NCBI RefSeq assembly: GCF_901521055.1
Contig: NZ_CABEGA010000010.1
Span: 1-64,000, forward strand
Direction of reading: 5' to 3'
Source: Cellulomonas hominis
Lineage (GTDB): Bacteria > Actinomycetota > Actinomycetes > Actinomycetales > Cellulomonadaceae
Length of the DNA: 64,000 nt
Positions 11,809 to 21,583 of this stretch are shown here, piece after piece (the stretch's first letter is position 1; each line of letters opens with the position of its first letter). The position numbers and the translations under genes are program-made. Under the pieces are notes generated by a model. That model saw only the letters and a list, made by a program, of their open reading frames with translations. It did not search any database and had not been told where the DNA came from.

Positions 11809-14016
11809 TCAGGCCACGTAGACGCGCAGGCTGAGCGGCTCCAGCACCGCCCGGGTGCCGGCGTCCTGGTGCAGCCCGCCGTTGACGTCCGCGCCGTGCG
11901 CCTCGTCCGGGTGCTCCCACGTCGAGTCCCACGCGAGCTCCCAGCGCGTCGGCCGGTCGTCGGCGAGCACGACGTCCATCGGGTCCAGCGACCCGTTGAC
12001 CACCACGAGCACCGTGTCGCGGTCGACCACCCGCAGCATCTGGAGCGTGCGCAGGTCGGCGTCGTGCCACCGCTCGTGGGTGAACACGGCGCCCGACGGG
12101 TCGAACCACGTGAGGTCGGGCCGCCCGTCCTCGCCGGGCCGGCCGGTGAAGAACCGGTCGGTGCGCAGCGCCGGGTGCGCCCGCCGCAGCGCGGTGAGGT
12201 GCCGGGCGGTCGCGAGCAGGTCCTGCCGCCAGGGCGCGAGCTCCCAGGACACCCACGACAGGTCGGTGTCCTGGCAGTACGCGTTGTTGTTGCCGCGCTG
12301 CGTGCGGCCCATCTCGTCGCCCGCGGTGATCATCGGCGTGCCCGCGGCCAGCAGCAGCGTGGCCAGCAGGTTCCGGATCGACCGGCGGCGCAGCGGCACG
12401 ATGTCGGAGGCCACGGAGTCCGCGCCGACCGGCCCCTCGACCCCGTGGTTCCACGACCGGTTGTCGTCCGAGCCGTCGCGGTTCTGCTCGCCGTTCGCCT
12501 CGTTGTGCTTGTGCTCGTAGGCGACCAGGTCCGCGAGGGTGAAGCCGTCGTGGGCGGTGACGTAGTTGACGCTCGCGCGGGGCCCGCGGGCGAGCGGCGG
12601 GTCGGAGTGCCCGAACAGGTCGACGGACCCCGACAGCCGGGTCGCGAGGTCCCGGACGCGGTGCTCGGGCAGGCCGTGCGCGGCGCGGGCGGGGTCGGCG
12701 AGCCAGAACGAGCGCACCGAGTTGCGGAACTTGTCGTTCCACTCGGCGAACGGCATCGGGAACTGCCCGGTCCGCCACCCGCCGGGCCCGACGTCCCACG
12801 GCTCGGCGACGAGCTTGAGCCCGTGCAGCGCCGGGTCGGTGGCGGCGGCCACCAGGAACGGGTGGTCGGGGTCGAAGCCCCCGTGCCCGCGACCCAGCGT
12901 CACCGCGAGGTCGAACCGGAACCCGTCGACGCCGACCTCCTGCGCCCAGTACCGCAGGGAGTCGAGCGCCAGCCGCACGACCTCCGGGCGGCGGAAGTCG
13001 AGCGTCGAGCCCGTCCCCGTGACGTCGGCCAGGGCCGCGGGGTGCCCGCCGTCGTGCAGGTAGTAGACGCCGGAGTCGAGCCCGCGCCAGGACAGGTGCT
13101 GGCCGCCCATCCCGCCCTCGCAGGTGTGGTTGTAGACCACGTCGAGCAGCACCTCGATGCCGGCCTCGTGCAGCGCGTGCACCGCGGTGCGCACCTCGTC
13201 GAGCACAGCGGCGGGTCCGGCGGCGCGGGCGGCGGCCGTCGCGTAGGGCGCGTGCGGGGCGAAGAAGCCCAGGGTGCTGTACCCCCAGAAGTTGGTCAGC
13301 CCCTTCTGCACCAGGTGCGGCTCGGAGGAGAACGCGTGCACCGGCAGCAGCTCGACCGCGGTCACCCCCAGGGCGCGCAGGTGCTCGACCACCAGCGGGT
13401 GCCCGAGGCCGGCGTACGTCCCCCGCAGGTGCGGCGGCAGGCCGGGGTGCCGCAGGGTCAGGCCGCGGACGTGCGCCTCGTACACGACGGTGTCGGACCA
13501 CGGGGTGTACGGGCGGTTCGCCGCGGGGTCGACCGCGTCCCCGGCCCCGCGGTGCCCCGGGCGGCGGTCGACGACCACGGCGTGCGGCACGTGGGCGACC
13601 GAGTCGCGGGGGTCGGCGGGACCGTACGGGTCACCGGCCAGCGCGTCGTCCACCACGTGCCCGTACGTCGCGGGGCCGTGGTCGACCTCGCCGAGCAGGC
13701 CGTACGCGTACGGGTCGACCAGCAGCTTCGCGGGGTTGTACCGCAGGCCGGACTCCGGCTTCCACGGCCCGTGCGCGCGCAGCCCGTAGCGCTGGCCGGG
13801 CCGGACGCCGGGCACCCGGGCGGCGAACACGCCGAGCTCGGGGCCGGCGAGGCGGACGCGGCGCTCGGCCCAGCCCGTCGGCGCGGCCGGGTCGGGGTCC
13901 AGCAGGCACAGGTCCACGGCGTCGGCGTGCGGCGCGAGCACGGCGACCTCGACGCCGTCGTCCGTCACGTGGACGCCGAGCCGGGGCGGTCGGCCGTGGG
14001 TGGTCGGGGTCGTCAC
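11809..14016 (-). CDS. glgX: Glycogen debranching enzyme GlgX
   Basis: 735 aa GH13_11 isoamylase-type enzyme that hydrolyses alpha-1,6 branches of glucan shortened by phosphorylase. It has the CBM48-like N-terminus (RLGVHVTDDGVEVAVLAPHAD), the debranching-enzyme motif YEAHVRGLTLRHP, LLDVVYNHTCEGG, the nucleophile in GFRFDLAVTLGRG (D369), the acid/base in LVAEPWDVGPGGW and TAHDGFTLADLV, followed by EANGEQNRDG. The GTG at 14016 is used because the nearby ATG (14024) is in another frame and stops after three codons. It is convergent with glgP, its metabolic partner. Confidence 0.95.
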   Translation of the reverse strand: MTTPTTHGRPPRLGVHVTDDGVEVAVLAPHADAVDLCLLDPDPAAPTGWAERRVRLAGPELGVFAARVPGVRPGQRYGLRAHGPWKPESGLRYNPAKLLVDPYAYGLLGEVDHGPATYGHVVDDALAGDPYGPADPRDSVAHVPHAVVVDRRPGHRGAGDAVDPAANRPYTPWSDTVVYEAHVRGLTLRHPGLPPHLRGTYAGLGHPLVVEHLRALGVTAVELLPVHAFSSEPHLVQKGLTNFWGYSTLGFFAPHAPYATAAARAAGPAAVLDEVRTAVHALHEAGIEVLLDVVYNHTCEGGMGGQHLSWRGLDSGVYYLHDGGHPAALADVTGTGSTLDFRRPEVVRLALDSLRYWAQEVGVDGFRFDLAVTLGRGHGGFDPDHPFLVAAATDPALHGLKLVAEPWDVGPGGWRTGQFPMPFAEWNDKFRNSVRSFWLADPARAAHGLPEHRVRDLATRLSGSVDLFGHSDPPLARGPRASVNYVTAHDGFTLADLVAYEHKHNEANGEQNRDGSDDNRSWNHGVEGPVGADSVASDIVPLRRRSIRNLLATLLLAAGTPMITAGDEMGRTQRGNNNAYCQDTDLSWVSWELAPWRQDLLATARHLTALRRAHPALRTDRFFTGRPGEDGRPDLTWFDPSGAVFTHERWHDADLRTLQMLRVVDRDTVLVVVNGSLDPMDVVLADDRPTRWELAWDSTWEHPDEAHGADVNGGLHQDAGTRAVLEPLSLRVYVA

Positions 14017-14130
14017 GTGCCCATTCTGGCCCCGGACGGCGGCGCTGCCTGCAGCGGGACCCGTGGCGGCGGGGAAGCGGGTGCTGCGCGGGCGTGCCGG
14101 TGGTCCGGTGCCCGGGGTCCCCGGGGCGGG

Positions 14131-14136
14131 TAACGT
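14131..14136 (+). promoter_or_regulatory. Predicted -10 element of etfB (leaderless)
   Basis: TAACGT ends 7 nt before the etfB GTG and there is no Shine-Dalgarno sequence, so a leaderless transcript is predicted. It lies in the 127-nt divergent region between glgX and etfB. Confidence 0.5.
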
Positions 14137-14143
14137 TCCCGAC

Positions 14144-14968
14144 GTGAGAATCGTGGTGTGCGTCAAGCACGTGCCCGACATCCAGTCCGAGCGCGCTCTG
14201 GGGCCCGACGGCCGCCTGGTGCGCGACGGCGGTGACGGGACGATCAACGAGCTGGACGAGAACGCCGTCGAGGCGGCGGTCGTCCTGGCCGAGCAGACAC
14301 GGGACGCGGGCGGCGAGGCGGAGGTCGTCGTCGTCACCGTGGGGCCCGACGACGCGGAGGACGCCGTCCGCCGCGGGCTGCAGCTCGGCGCCGACGCCGC
14401 GGTCCACGTCCTCGACGACGCGGTCGCCGGCTCGGACGTGTTCGGCACCGCCGCCGTGCTCGCCGCGGCCGTCCGGCACGTCGGGGACGCCGACCTGGTC
14501 GTGACCGGGATGGCGGGCCTCGACGGGCTGACGTCGCTGCTGCCGGCGGCGCTCGCGGACCTGCTGGACCTGCCGCAGCTCACCCTCGCCGCGTCGGTCA
14601 CGCTCGCCGACGGGGCCGTGACGGTCCGGCGCGACCTCGACCACGCCACCGAGGTGCTGACCGCGCCGCTTCCCGCGCTGGTGTCGGTGACCGACCGCGC
14701 GAACGAGCCGCGGTACCCGAACTTCCAGGGCATCATGGCCGCTCGCAAGAAGCCGGTCGAGACCCTGACCCTCGCCGACCTGGGCGTCGACCCCGCGACC
14801 GTCGGGGCCGCCGGTGCCCGCACCGAGGTCGTGGAGGCCGCCCCCCGGCCGCCCCGCACCGACCGGGTGCTGGTGAGCGACGACGGCCAGGCCGGTGCCC
14901 GGCTGGCCGCCTGGCTGGTCGAGCGGGAGCTGATCCGGACGACGCCCGCGACGGGAGAGGTGCTGTGA
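14144..14968 (+). CDS. etfB: Electron transfer flavoprotein beta subunit
   Basis: 274 aa, starting MRIVVCVKHVPDIQSERAL, the classic EtfB N-terminus. The ETF signature region (ARKKPVETLTLADLGVD) is present. EtfB pairs with EtfA to carry electrons from flavin dehydrogenases such as acyl-CoA dehydrogenases. The GTG at 14144 was chosen because homology begins here and a TAACGT -10 box ends 7 nt upstream; the upstream part of the open frame is not family-like. The stop overlaps the etfA start by 4 nt. In this family the pair usually precedes the cysteine desulfurase and mnmA genes in actinobacteria, as here. Confidence 0.96.
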   Translation: MRIVVCVKHVPDIQSERALGPDGRLVRDGGDGTINELDENAVEAAVVLAEQTRDAGGEAEVVVVTVGPDDAEDAVRRGLQLGADAAVHVLDDAVAGSDVFGTAAVLAAAVRHVGDADLVVTGMAGLDGLTSLLPAALADLLDLPQLTLAASVTLADGAVTVRRDLDHATEVLTAPLPALVSVTDRANEPRYPNFQGIMAARKKPVETLTLADLGVDPATVGAAGARTEVVEAAPRPPRTDRVLVSDDGQAGARLAAWLVERELIRTTPATGEVL

Positions 14969-15951
14969 CGGCGGAGGTGCTGGTCCTGCTGGACCACGCG
15001 GACACGGGTGCCCTGCGGGGCAACGTGCTGGAGCTGGCGACGGCCGCGCGCGACCTGGCGGGCGGCGGCGAGGTGCACGGCCTCTGGGTGGGCGACGAGC
15101 CGCTGGACCCGGCGCTGCCGGTGCTCGGCCGGCACGGCGTCTCCGTCGTGCACGCGATCACGACCGGCGACGCGGACCCGCGCCTGACGCCCGTGCTCGC
15201 GGAGGTGCTCGCCGACGCCGTGCGGGACACCGGCGCGCGCGTCGTGCTGACGCTGTCGACCTTCGAGAACAAGGAGGCCGCCGCCCGGCTCGCCGTCGCC
15301 ACCGGGGCGGGCGTCGTCACCGACGCCGCCGCGGTCGAGCGGGACGCCGAGGGCCGGGTGGTCGCCGCGAAGACCGTGCTGGCCGGCACGTGGACCACCC
15401 GCTGCGCGATCCGCACCGACCTGGCGGTCGTCACCCTCAAGGCGGGCGCCGTCGTCTCCCGGCACGTCGAGGAGGAGGCGCCGCTGATGCCGGAGGTGCG
15501 GTCCCGCGAGGTGACCGTCCCCGAGCGCGCGACCCGCGTGCGGGTCGTGGAGCGCGTGACGCAGGAGCCGTCGGACCGCCCCGACCTGGCGTCGGCCGAC
15601 GTGGTCGTCGTGGGCGGGCGCGGCACCGAGGGCGACTTCGCGCCGCTCGAGGCGCTCGCGGACGAGATCGGCGCGGCCGTCGGGGCGACCCGCGTGGCCA
15701 CCGACGAGGGCTGGGTCGGGCACGAGGCCCAGATCGGCCAGACGGGCGTCACGGTGTCCCCGCGGCTGTACATCGGCGCGGGCGTGTCCGGCGCGGTGCA
15801 CCACCGCGGCGGCATGCAGGCGTCCGGGACGATCGTCGCGATCAACAACGACCCCGAGGCGCCGATCTTCGAGATCGCCGACTACGGGATCGTCGGGGAC
15901 CTGTTCGCCGTCCTGCCGCAGCTCACCGACGAGATCCGCCGCCTGCGCTGA
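14965..15951 (+). CDS. etfA: Electron transfer flavoprotein alpha subunit
   Basis: 328 aa. The C-terminal FAD-binding domain is unmistakable: LYIGAGVSGAVHHRGGMQAS, then TIVAINNDPEAPIFEIADYG and IVGDLFAVLPQL. The N-terminal half has the alpha/beta ETF fold. The GTG start overlaps etfB by 4 nt (GTGA), as expected for two subunits made in equal amounts. It is convergent with the kinase-like gene that ends at 15970. Confidence 0.96.
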   Translation: MTAEVLVLLDHADTGALRGNVLELATAARDLAGGGEVHGLWVGDEPLDPALPVLGRHGVSVVHAITTGDADPRLTPVLAEVLADAVRDTGARVVLTLSTFENKEAAARLAVATGAGVVTDAAAVERDAEGRVVAAKTVLAGTWTTRCAIRTDLAVVTLKAGAVVSRHVEEEAPLMPEVRSREVTVPERATRVRVVERVTQEPSDRPDLASADVVVVGGRGTEGDFAPLEALADEIGAAVGATRVATDEGWVGHEAQIGQTGVTVSPRLYIGAGVSGAVHHRGGMQASGTIVAINNDPEAPIFEIADYGIVGDLFAVLPQLTDEIRRLR

Positions 15952-15969
15952 CCGCGGTCGGGCAGCGGG

Positions 15970-16974
15970 TCAGGCCAGCGCGCGCAGCCAGGCCACGGCG
16001 TGCTGCGCCTGCGCGGCCTGGAACCGGCGCAGGTTCGGGATCCCGACGGGCGCCGGCTGCAGGGCGCCGTGGGCGAAGTACCCGGCCAGCCCCGCGACGG
16101 CCGCGCGCAGCCGCTCCGGCTCCACGCCGCGCGACGCGGGCCGCGACCAGAAGAGGTCCTGCGGGGCGCCGCCGCCCTGCATCGCGACGCTGGGCAGCAT
16201 GAACGCCAGGTCCAGCCAGCGCGCGCCGACGCTGGCGTGCGGCCAGTCGATCAGCGCGACGCGGCCGCCGTCGTGGTCGTGGTCGATCATCACGTTGTCC
16301 GCGCGGAGGTCCCCGTGCACGAGCGCGGTGCCCTCGCAGGCGGCCAGCGCGTCCTGCTCCCACGCGACCAGCAGGTCGAGGTTCGCGAGCGCCCACTCAC
16401 CGGTCTCGCCGGCCCGCGCGGCCAGCCGGAGCACGTCCTCCGCGGGCTCCGCCGCGATCCGCCGCCAGCCGGTGAAGTCGTCCTGGAGCTGGTCCGCGGT
16501 CGAGGGCAGCTCGTGGCCGGGCAGCGGCTCCGCCTCGGCGAGGGTGTCCAGGGCGCGCAGCACCACGGCGAGCTCGTCCGCGCGCCACGGCAGCAGCGGG
16601 GGCCGGCCGGCCGAGACCTCGAAGCCCAGCAGCACCCAGTCGCCGTCGTCGTCGGACCACAGCAGCCGCGGCGCCGGCACCTGCGGGGGCAGCGCGGCCG
16701 CGGCGCGCACCTCGGCGCGGGCGAGCTGGGGGGACTCCGGGTTCTGCTCCGGGGAGACCGCCTTGACGAAGACGCCCTGCCCGTCGGCGAGCTCCAGCAC
16801 CGCGGCGAACCCCGGGCTGAACCCGGTGGTCGCGCTGGTCTCGGCGGTCACCTGGGACCCCGCGAGCTCCTGGATCCGGGCGCGCACCGGCCGCGGCAGG
16901 TCGCGCCAGTCCAGGCGTTGGCCGCTGAAGGCCAGCGGAGGCGTCGTCGCGTCGTCGGCACTCACGGGGCACAT
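15970..16974 (-). CDS. Aminoglycoside phosphotransferase-family kinase
   Basis: 334 aa from the ATG at 16974; an in-frame GTG at 16965 is an alternative. The APH/choline-kinase fold is shown by the catalytic loop [15 protein letters not shown] and the metal site [20 protein letters not shown]. Length and architecture fit the actinobacterial phosphotransferases of this family. The real substrate is unknown; the family includes antibiotic kinases but also many metabolic kinases, and nothing here points to resistance. It is divergent from the cysteine desulfurase with only 30 nt between starts. Confidence 0.85.
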   Translation of the reverse strand: MCPVSADDATTPPLAFSGQRLDWRDLPRPVRARIQELAGSQVTAETSATTGFSPGFAAVLELADGQGVFVKAVSPEQNPESPQLARAEVRAAAALPPQVPAPRLLWSDDDGDWVLLGFEVSAGRPPLLPWRADELAVVLRALDTLAEAEPLPGHELPSTADQLQDDFTGWRRIAAEPAEDVLRLAARAGETGEWALANLDLLVAWEQDALAACEGTALVHGDLRADNVMIDHDHDGGRVALIDWPHASVGARWLDLAFMLPSVAMQGGGAPQDLFWSRPASRGVEPERLRAAVAGLAGYFAHGALQPAPVGIPNLRRFQAAQAQHAVAWLRALA

Positions 16975-16991
16975 CCTGCCAAAACGATTCG

Positions 16992-16997
16992 TAGACT
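16992..16997 (+). promoter_or_regulatory. Predicted -10 element of the cysteine desulfurase gene (leaderless)
   Basis: TAGACT ends 7 nt before the GTG at 17005. A second in-frame GTG at 16999 would lie too close to the -10 box to be transcribed as a start, which supports 17005. Confidence 0.5.
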
Positions 16998-17004
16998 CGT
17001 GCGG

Positions 17005-18201
17005 GTGAGCGCGTATCTGGACCACGCGGCCACGACGCCCGTGCTCCCGGAGGCGGCCGCCGTCCTGGTCGAGCACCTGTCCCGCACCGGCAACCCCTCG
17101 TCCCTGCACGCCTCGGGCCGGTCGGCGCGGCGGGCCGTCGAGGAGGGCCGCGAGCGCCTGGCCGCCGCACTGGGCGCCCGGCCGAGCGAGGTCGTGCTCA
17201 CGGGTGGCGGCACCGAGGCGGACAACCTGGCGGTCAAGGGCCTGTTCTGGGCGCGCGCTGCGCAGGACCCGGCCCGGCGCCGGGTGCTGGTGTCGGCCGT
17301 CGAGCACCACGCGGTCCTGGACCCGGCGTTCTGGCTCGCCGAGCACGCGGGCGCGGAGATCGTGCTGCTGCCCGTCGACGACGAGGGCCGGGTGCGCCTC
17401 GATGCCCTGCGCGACGAGCTGGCGGAGCACGGGGACACCACGGCGCTGGTGTCCGTCATGTGGGCGAACAACGAGGTCGGGGCGCTCCAGCCGCTCGCCG
17501 AGGTGGTGCGGCTGGCGCACGCGCGCGGCGTGCCCGTGCACGCCGACGCGGTGCAGGCCGTCGGGCAGGTCCCGGTGGACTTCGCGGCGTCCGGGCTCGA
17601 CGCGATGACGGTGTCGGCGCACAAGGTCGGCGGTCCGGTCGGGGTGGGCGCGCTGCTCGCGCGTCGCGACCTCGGTCTGGTCCCGGTGCTGCACGGCGGC
17701 GGGCAGGAGCGCGGCGTGCGGTCCGGGTCGCTCGACGTGCCGGCGATCGCCGCGTTCGCCGTCGCCGTCGAGCGCGCCGTCGCCGGCCGCGAGGCCACCG
17801 CCGCCCGGCTGTCCGGCCTGCGCGACGCGCTGGTGGCGGGCGTGCGTGCCGCCGTGCCCGACGCGGTGCTGCGCGGGCCGGCCGATCCCGCGCTCCGGCT
17901 GCCGGCGAACGCCCACTTCACGTTCCCGGGCTGCGAAGGCGACTCCCTGCTCTACCTGCTCGACACCGCGGGGGTCGAGTGCTCCACCGGGTCGGCGTGC
18001 CAGGCCGGCGTCCCGCAGCCCAGCCACGTCCTGCTCGCGATGGGCCTGGAGGAGGCGGAGGCCCGCGGCGCGCTGCGGTTCAGCCTCGGCTGGCCGTCGA
18101 CGCAGGCCGACGTCGACGCCCTGCTGACCGCGCTGCCCGGGGTCGTCGAGCGGGCGCGCGCCGCCGGGCTCGCGGGACGCGCGCGGGCGGGGGTCGTCTG
18201 A
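17005..18201 (+). CDS. Cysteine desulfurase (IscS/NifS family)
   Basis: 398 aa PLP enzyme of aminotransferase class V. It takes sulfur from cysteine for tRNA thiolation and Fe-S assembly. The N-terminus [15 protein letters not shown], the PLP lysine in [15 protein letters not shown] (K207) and the persulfide cysteine in [17 protein letters not shown] (C332) are all present. Its last base overlaps the mnmA start, so it probably delivers sulfur directly to MnmA. It belongs to the group with the short SSACxxG-type catalytic loop region. Confidence 0.94.
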   Translation: MSAYLDHAATTPVLPEAAAVLVEHLSRTGNPSSLHASGRSARRAVEEGRERLAAALGARPSEVVLTGGGTEADNLAVKGLFWARAAQDPARRRVLVSAVEHHAVLDPAFWLAEHAGAEIVLLPVDDEGRVRLDALRDELAEHGDTTALVSVMWANNEVGALQPLAEVVRLAHARGVPVHADAVQAVGQVPVDFAASGLDAMTVSAHKVGGPVGVGALLARRDLGLVPVLHGGGQERGVRSGSLDVPAIAAFAVAVERAVAGREATAARLSGLRDALVAGVRAAVPDAVLRGPADPALRLPANAHFTFPGCEGDSLLYLLDTAGVECSTGSACQAGVPQPSHVLLAMGLEEAEARGALRFSLGWPSTQADVDALLTALPGVVERARAAGLAGRARAGVV

Positions 18202-19316
18202 TGCGCGTGCTCGCAGCCCTCTCCGGCGGGGTGGACTCCGCGGTCGCGGCCGCCCGCGCGGTCGACGCCGGCCACGACGTCGTCGGCGTGCACATGGCGC
18301 TGTCCCGCGACCGCGCCCAGATGCGCACCGGATCGCGCGGCTGCTGCTCGATCGAGGACGCGGGGGACGCCCGGCGCGCCGCCGACGTCCTCGGCATCCC
18401 GTACTACGTGTGGGACCTGTCCGAGCGGTTCGAGGACACGGTCGTCGCCGACTTCCTGGCCGAGTACGAGGCCGGCCGCACCCCCAACCCGTGCGTGCGG
18501 TGCAACGAGCACATCAAGTTCGACGCCCTGCTGGACAAGGCGCTCGCGCTCGGCTTCGACGCCGTGTGCACCGGCCACTACGCCCGCGCGACCACCGGCC
18601 CGGACGGGACGCCCGTGCTCCGCCGCGCCGCCGACCTCGCGAAGGACCAGTCGTACGTCCTCGCCGTCATGGGGCCGCAGCGGCTCGCGCGGGCGATGTT
18701 CCCGCTCGGCGACGTCGCCTCCAAGGAGCAGACGCGCGCCGAGGCCGCCGCGCGCGGGCTGAGCGTGTCCGCGAAGCCGGACTCCTACGACATCTGCTTC
18801 GTCGCGGACGGCGACACCCGCGGGTTCCTGCGGGACCGCCTCGGCTCCCGGCCGGGGGAGGTCGTCGACGCCGACGGCACGGTGCTCGGCACGCACGACG
18901 GCGCCTACGCGTACACGGTCGGGCAGCGCAAGGGCCTGCAGCTCGGGCGGCCGGCGCCCGACGGGAAGCCCCGGTACGTCCTCGCGATCGAGCCCGTCGC
19001 CAACCGCGTCGTCGTGGGCGCGGCCGACGCCCTCGCGGTGGATTCGGTCGACGCGACCGACGCGGTCTGGTTCGGGCCGCCGCTCGCGGACTGGACCGCG
19101 TGCCGCCTGCAGGTCCGCGCGCACGGCGCGACCGTGCCGGTGCGCGCCCGGGGCACGGCCGACGGCGGGCTCGAGATCCGCGTCGACGGGGACCTCAAGG
19201 CCGTCGCGGCCGGGCAGTCCGCCGTGCTGTACGGCGGCGCCGACGACAGCGTGGTGCTCGGCCAGGCGACCGTCGACCGCACGCGCCGCCGCGTCGCCGC
19301 GGGGACCCCGGCGTGA
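18201..19316 (+). CDS. mnmA: tRNA 2-thiouridylase MnmA
   Basis: 371 aa. It thiolates U34 of tRNAs for Glu, Gln and Lys. The PP-loop [15 protein letters not shown] binds ATP. Both catalytic cysteines are present: C98 in [12 protein letters not shown] and C199 in [10 protein letters not shown]. The C-terminal beta-barrel follows after [12 protein letters not shown]. The ATG starts on the last base of the cysteine desulfurase stop codon (TGATG), and the stop overlaps the next gene by 4 nt, so the three genes form a tight operon. Confidence 0.97.
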   Translation: MRVLAALSGGVDSAVAAARAVDAGHDVVGVHMALSRDRAQMRTGSRGCCSIEDAGDARRAADVLGIPYYVWDLSERFEDTVVADFLAEYEAGRTPNPCVRCNEHIKFDALLDKALALGFDAVCTGHYARATTGPDGTPVLRRAADLAKDQSYVLAVMGPQRLARAMFPLGDVASKEQTRAEAAARGLSVSAKPDSYDICFVADGDTRGFLRDRLGSRPGEVVDADGTVLGTHDGAYAYTVGQRKGLQLGRPAPDGKPRYVLAIEPVANRVVVGAADALAVDSVDATDAVWFGPPLADWTACRLQVRAHGATVPVRARGTADGGLEIRVDGDLKAVAAGQSAVLYGGADDSVVLGQATVDRTRRRVAAGTPA

Positions 19317-20347
19317 CGGCGGTCAGCGGCACCGGCCCCTGGCCCGGCACGGACCCGCTCGAGGCCCAGCAGGCGGTCGTCGGCGACCTGACGGACCTGC
19401 CCGACGGGATCCAGGGCCTGCCGTGGGCGGTGCGCCTGCCCGCGCGCGGCCCCTACGGCACCCTCGCCGCGCACGCCCTGGGCCTGCTGGCCGACATGCC
19501 GTCGGACCTCGGGCCGCACGGCTGGCGGCTCGCCGACCGGCCCGGCCTCGACGCGAACCGGCTCGCGTCGGCCCGGCGCGCGGACCTCGACGCGCTGGCG
19601 GTCGCCGCCCACGGCTACGACGGGCCGCTCGTCGTGCCGGTGTCCGGTCCGCTGACGCTCGCGGCGAGCGTGTACCTCGCGCGCGGGGACCGGGCGGTGG
19701 GCGACCCCGGCGCCGTCGCGGAGCTCGTCGAGTCCCTCGCCGCCGGCGTGACGGAGCACCTGGCGGCCGTCACCCGCTCGGTCCCCGGCGCGCGGCCGAC
19801 CGTCCTGCTGCACGAACCGCTGCTGGCCCAGGTGGTCGCGGGGGTGCTCCCGTCGTTCTCCGGGTACGCGCGGCTGCGCGCGGTCCCCGCACCCGTCGCC
19901 TCCGAGCACCTGGCCCGGGTCGTCCGGCTCCTGCGGGACGGCGGCGCCGGGTCGGTCGTGCTGCATGTCGGCACCGGCGCGCCGGCCGTCGGTGCCGCGC
20001 GCGGCGCCCGGGCCGACGCGCTCGGGATCGACGTCGGAGGCCTGGACGAGCGGTGGTGGGAGACCATCGCCGAGGCGGTCGAGGGCGGCACCCGGCTCTG
20101 GGCCGGCGTCCCGCAGCCGGCCACCTCCCAGTGCGCGGGCCCCGACGTCCGCGGTGTCGCCGACGCGGTGCTGCGCGGGTGGGAGCGGGTCGGGCTCGAG
20201 CGGACCGGGCTGCGTGACGTGGTGCTGCTCGCACCCGCGGGTCCGGCCGTCCCGGGCGGCGAGGGTGTCGACCCGGCCGCGGCACGGGCCACGCTGGCGA
20301 CCGTCGCCCGGGCGGCGGCCCTGGTCGCCGAGCGGGCCGAGGCGTGA
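19313..20347 (+). CDS. MetE-like (cobalamin-independent methionine synthase fold) protein
   Basis: 344 aa. Sequence features are [53 protein letters not shown] and [16 protein letters not shown], which match the short C-terminal-type MetE/UROD TIM barrel found next to mnmA in actinobacteria (mycobacteria have the same order, from memory). Real MetE has about 750 residues and conserved zinc ligands; this protein is half that size and I do not see a convincing ligand set. The biochemical role is unknown. The GTG at 19313 overlaps the mnmA stop. Confidence 0.75.
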   Translation: MTAVSGTGPWPGTDPLEAQQAVVGDLTDLPDGIQGLPWAVRLPARGPYGTLAAHALGLLADMPSDLGPHGWRLADRPGLDANRLASARRADLDALAVAAHGYDGPLVVPVSGPLTLAASVYLARGDRAVGDPGAVAELVESLAAGVTEHLAAVTRSVPGARPTVLLHEPLLAQVVAGVLPSFSGYARLRAVPAPVASEHLARVVRLLRDGGAGSVVLHVGTGAPAVGAARGARADALGIDVGGLDERWWETIAEAVEGGTRLWAGVPQPATSQCAGPDVRGVADAVLRGWERVGLERTGLRDVVLLAPAGPAVPGGEGVDPAAARATLATVARAAALVAERAEA

Positions 20348-20775
20348 GCGCGGAGGGCCGGGGCGTGAGTGCGCCTGACGGGGTCGTGCGTCGCGGTCCC
20401 GGCGTGCGGCGGGCGGCGCTGCTCCTCGCGGGGTCGGGTCTGGCACTGGTCGGGCTGGTGGTCCTCGCGGTGCTGTGGGTCGGCCTGGCCGGCGCGACGC
20501 TGCGGACCGGCCTCGCGCAGGACGGCACCTGCGTGGCCGCCGCGACCGCGGGGGAGGGCGACGCGGCCGTGACGTCCTCGATGCTGCCGCCGCGGGCCGT
20601 GTGCACCTGGACGGTCGACGGGCGCCCGGAGGAGACGGTCCTCGCCGAGCGCTCGCCCGCGGTGGCGGGCCTCGCGGCCGGTGCCGCGGCGGTGGGGCTC
20701 GCGACGGTCGCGGGGACGCTGCTGTGGTCGGCGCTGCAGCGCCGCCGGGCGGCACGCCTCCGCCCGGCCGCCTGA
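20344..20775 (+). CDS. Small two-helix membrane protein
   Basis: 143 aa, family not recognised. Two hydrophobic segments are visible, at about residues 24-48 (ALLLAGSGLALVGLVVLAVLW) and 105-128 (VAGLAAGAAAVGLATVAGTL). A region of about 55 residues between them holds two cysteines (GTCVAA, RAVCTW) and may lie outside the membrane. The GTG overlaps the preceding stop by 4 nt, so it belongs to the mnmA operon. Its stop codon lies inside the first unit of a 13-bp tandem repeat. Confidence 0.7.
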   Translation: MSAEGRGVSAPDGVVRRGPGVRRAALLLAGSGLALVGLVVLAVLWVGLAGATLRTGLAQDGTCVAAATAGEGDAAVTSSMLPPRAVCTWTVDGRPEETVLAERSPAVAGLAAGAAAVGLATVAGTLLWSALQRRRAARLRPAA

Positions 20776-20847
20776 CCCGGCCGCTTGACCGGCCCCCTGA
20801 CCCGGCCGCCTGACCCGGCTGCCTGACCCGGCTGCCTGACCCGGCTG
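20771..20847 (+). repeat. 13-bp tandem repeat, six units
   Basis: Units of cctgacccggccg or cctgacccggctg repeat head to tail at 20771, 20784 (a degenerate 12-nt unit), 20796, 20809, 20822 and 20835; the last three units are identical. The first unit contains the stop codon of the preceding gene. Every unit carries a TGA, so the array closes all reading frames. Confidence 0.85.
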
Positions 20848-20910
20848 CCTGACGCCCCGGGCCACGCGCGACTGCGGGTGCGGATTCGTGCCGGCACGCC
20901 GCCCGGTCGA

Positions 20911-20960
20911 GTGGAGCGTTGCGCCGGACACGCCGACGGCGTGTCGGCCGAACGCTCCAC
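20911..20960. repeat. Palindromic intergenic repeat, copy 1
   Basis: A 50-nt hairpin element with outer arms gtggagcgtt (20911-20920) and aacgctccac (20951-20960), and inner arms gacacgccg / cggcgtgtc (20927-20945). The inner 20 nt recur exactly at 43151-43170 with similar flanks. It lies upstream of the first XRE regulator gene. Confidence 0.8.
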
Positions 20961-21047
20961 CCGGTCGGTGGTGGCGGGACCGTGATCGTCGTCCAGCCAC
21001 TCATCTGGGTGTGGACCCGTGCGGGCCGGTCGCCCAGCGTCAGGCGG

Positions 21048-21479
21048 GTGGACGGTGAGCTGCAGCGTGTGGTGGGACGGAACATCCGGCGGATCAGGGA
21101 CGGGCGCGGCCTCAGTCAGGAGGCGCTCGCGGACGACATCGACGTGCACCGCACCTTCCTGGGCGCGGTCGAGCGCGGGGAACGGAACCTCACGCTGCAG
21201 ACGGTCGAGCGCCTCGCGCAGCGGCTGGGCGTGCCGACGAGCGAGCTCCTCGACGCGGGCGGGGGCGCCGGCGGCACCGGCGGCGCCGGCGGCACCGGTG
21301 GCCCGGAGCGCACCGGGGGCGCCGAGGGCACCGAGCACCGGGCAGGCGGCGCGGGCACCGAGGAGGCCGTGGCCAGTGCGGACGGCGTCGGCAGCGCAGG
21401 CACCGCGGGCGGCCGGGCGCCCGGCGCCGACGCGGGCGCCGAGGGCAGCGGGGACACGGCCGGTACGGCGTCCGGCTGA
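21048..21479 (+). CDS. XRE-family HTH regulator with low-complexity tail
   Basis: 143 aa. Residues 1-70 are a Cro/C1-type helix-turn-helix domain (VVGRNIRRIRDGRGLSQEAL, then FLGAVERGERNLTLQTVERL). It is closely related to the next gene product, so the two look like a tandem duplication. After the HTH the protein is a 70-residue Gly/Ala/Thr/Glu-rich tail with no predicted fold. The GTG at 21048 was chosen because it aligns with the start of the paralogue. DNA-binding is inferred from the domain; the target is unknown. Confidence 0.8.
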   Translation: MDGELQRVVGRNIRRIRDGRGLSQEALADDIDVHRTFLGAVERGERNLTLQTVERLAQRLGVPTSELLDAGGGAGGTGGAGGTGGPERTGGAEGTEHRAGGAGTEEAVASADGVGSAGTAGGRAPGADAGAEGSGDTAGTASG

Positions 21480-21518
21480 GCGCTCGACCCCCTCGCCGGC
21501 CAGAGGTCCCACCTGCAC

Positions 21519-21560
21519 ACTTGTCCGTCGTGCTACTCATAGGTCTGTAGACGGACAAGT
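21519..21560. promoter_or_regulatory. Long inverted repeat upstream of second XRE gene (candidate operator)
   Basis: Perfect 11-bp arms acttgtccgtc (21519-21529) and gacggacaagt (21550-21560) flank a 20-nt, relatively AT-rich spacer (gtgctactcataggtctgta). The end is 23 nt before the XRE start at 21584. The geometry suggests two operator half-sites bracketing a promoter, probably for autoregulation. This is inference. Confidence 0.55.
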
Positions 21561-21583
21561 AGCGAGGCCCGGACCGTGTCCGG

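Noticed and set aside
15970-16974. Antibiotic-resistance aminoglycoside phosphotransferase
   Set aside because: Only the general APH fold is visible. The gene lies in conserved core chromosome and has no mobile-element context, so a resistance claim is not supported.
19313-20347. A complete cobalamin-independent methionine synthase
   Set aside because: The protein is less than half the MetE length and a full zinc-ligand set is not visible; only fold-level similarity is claimed.
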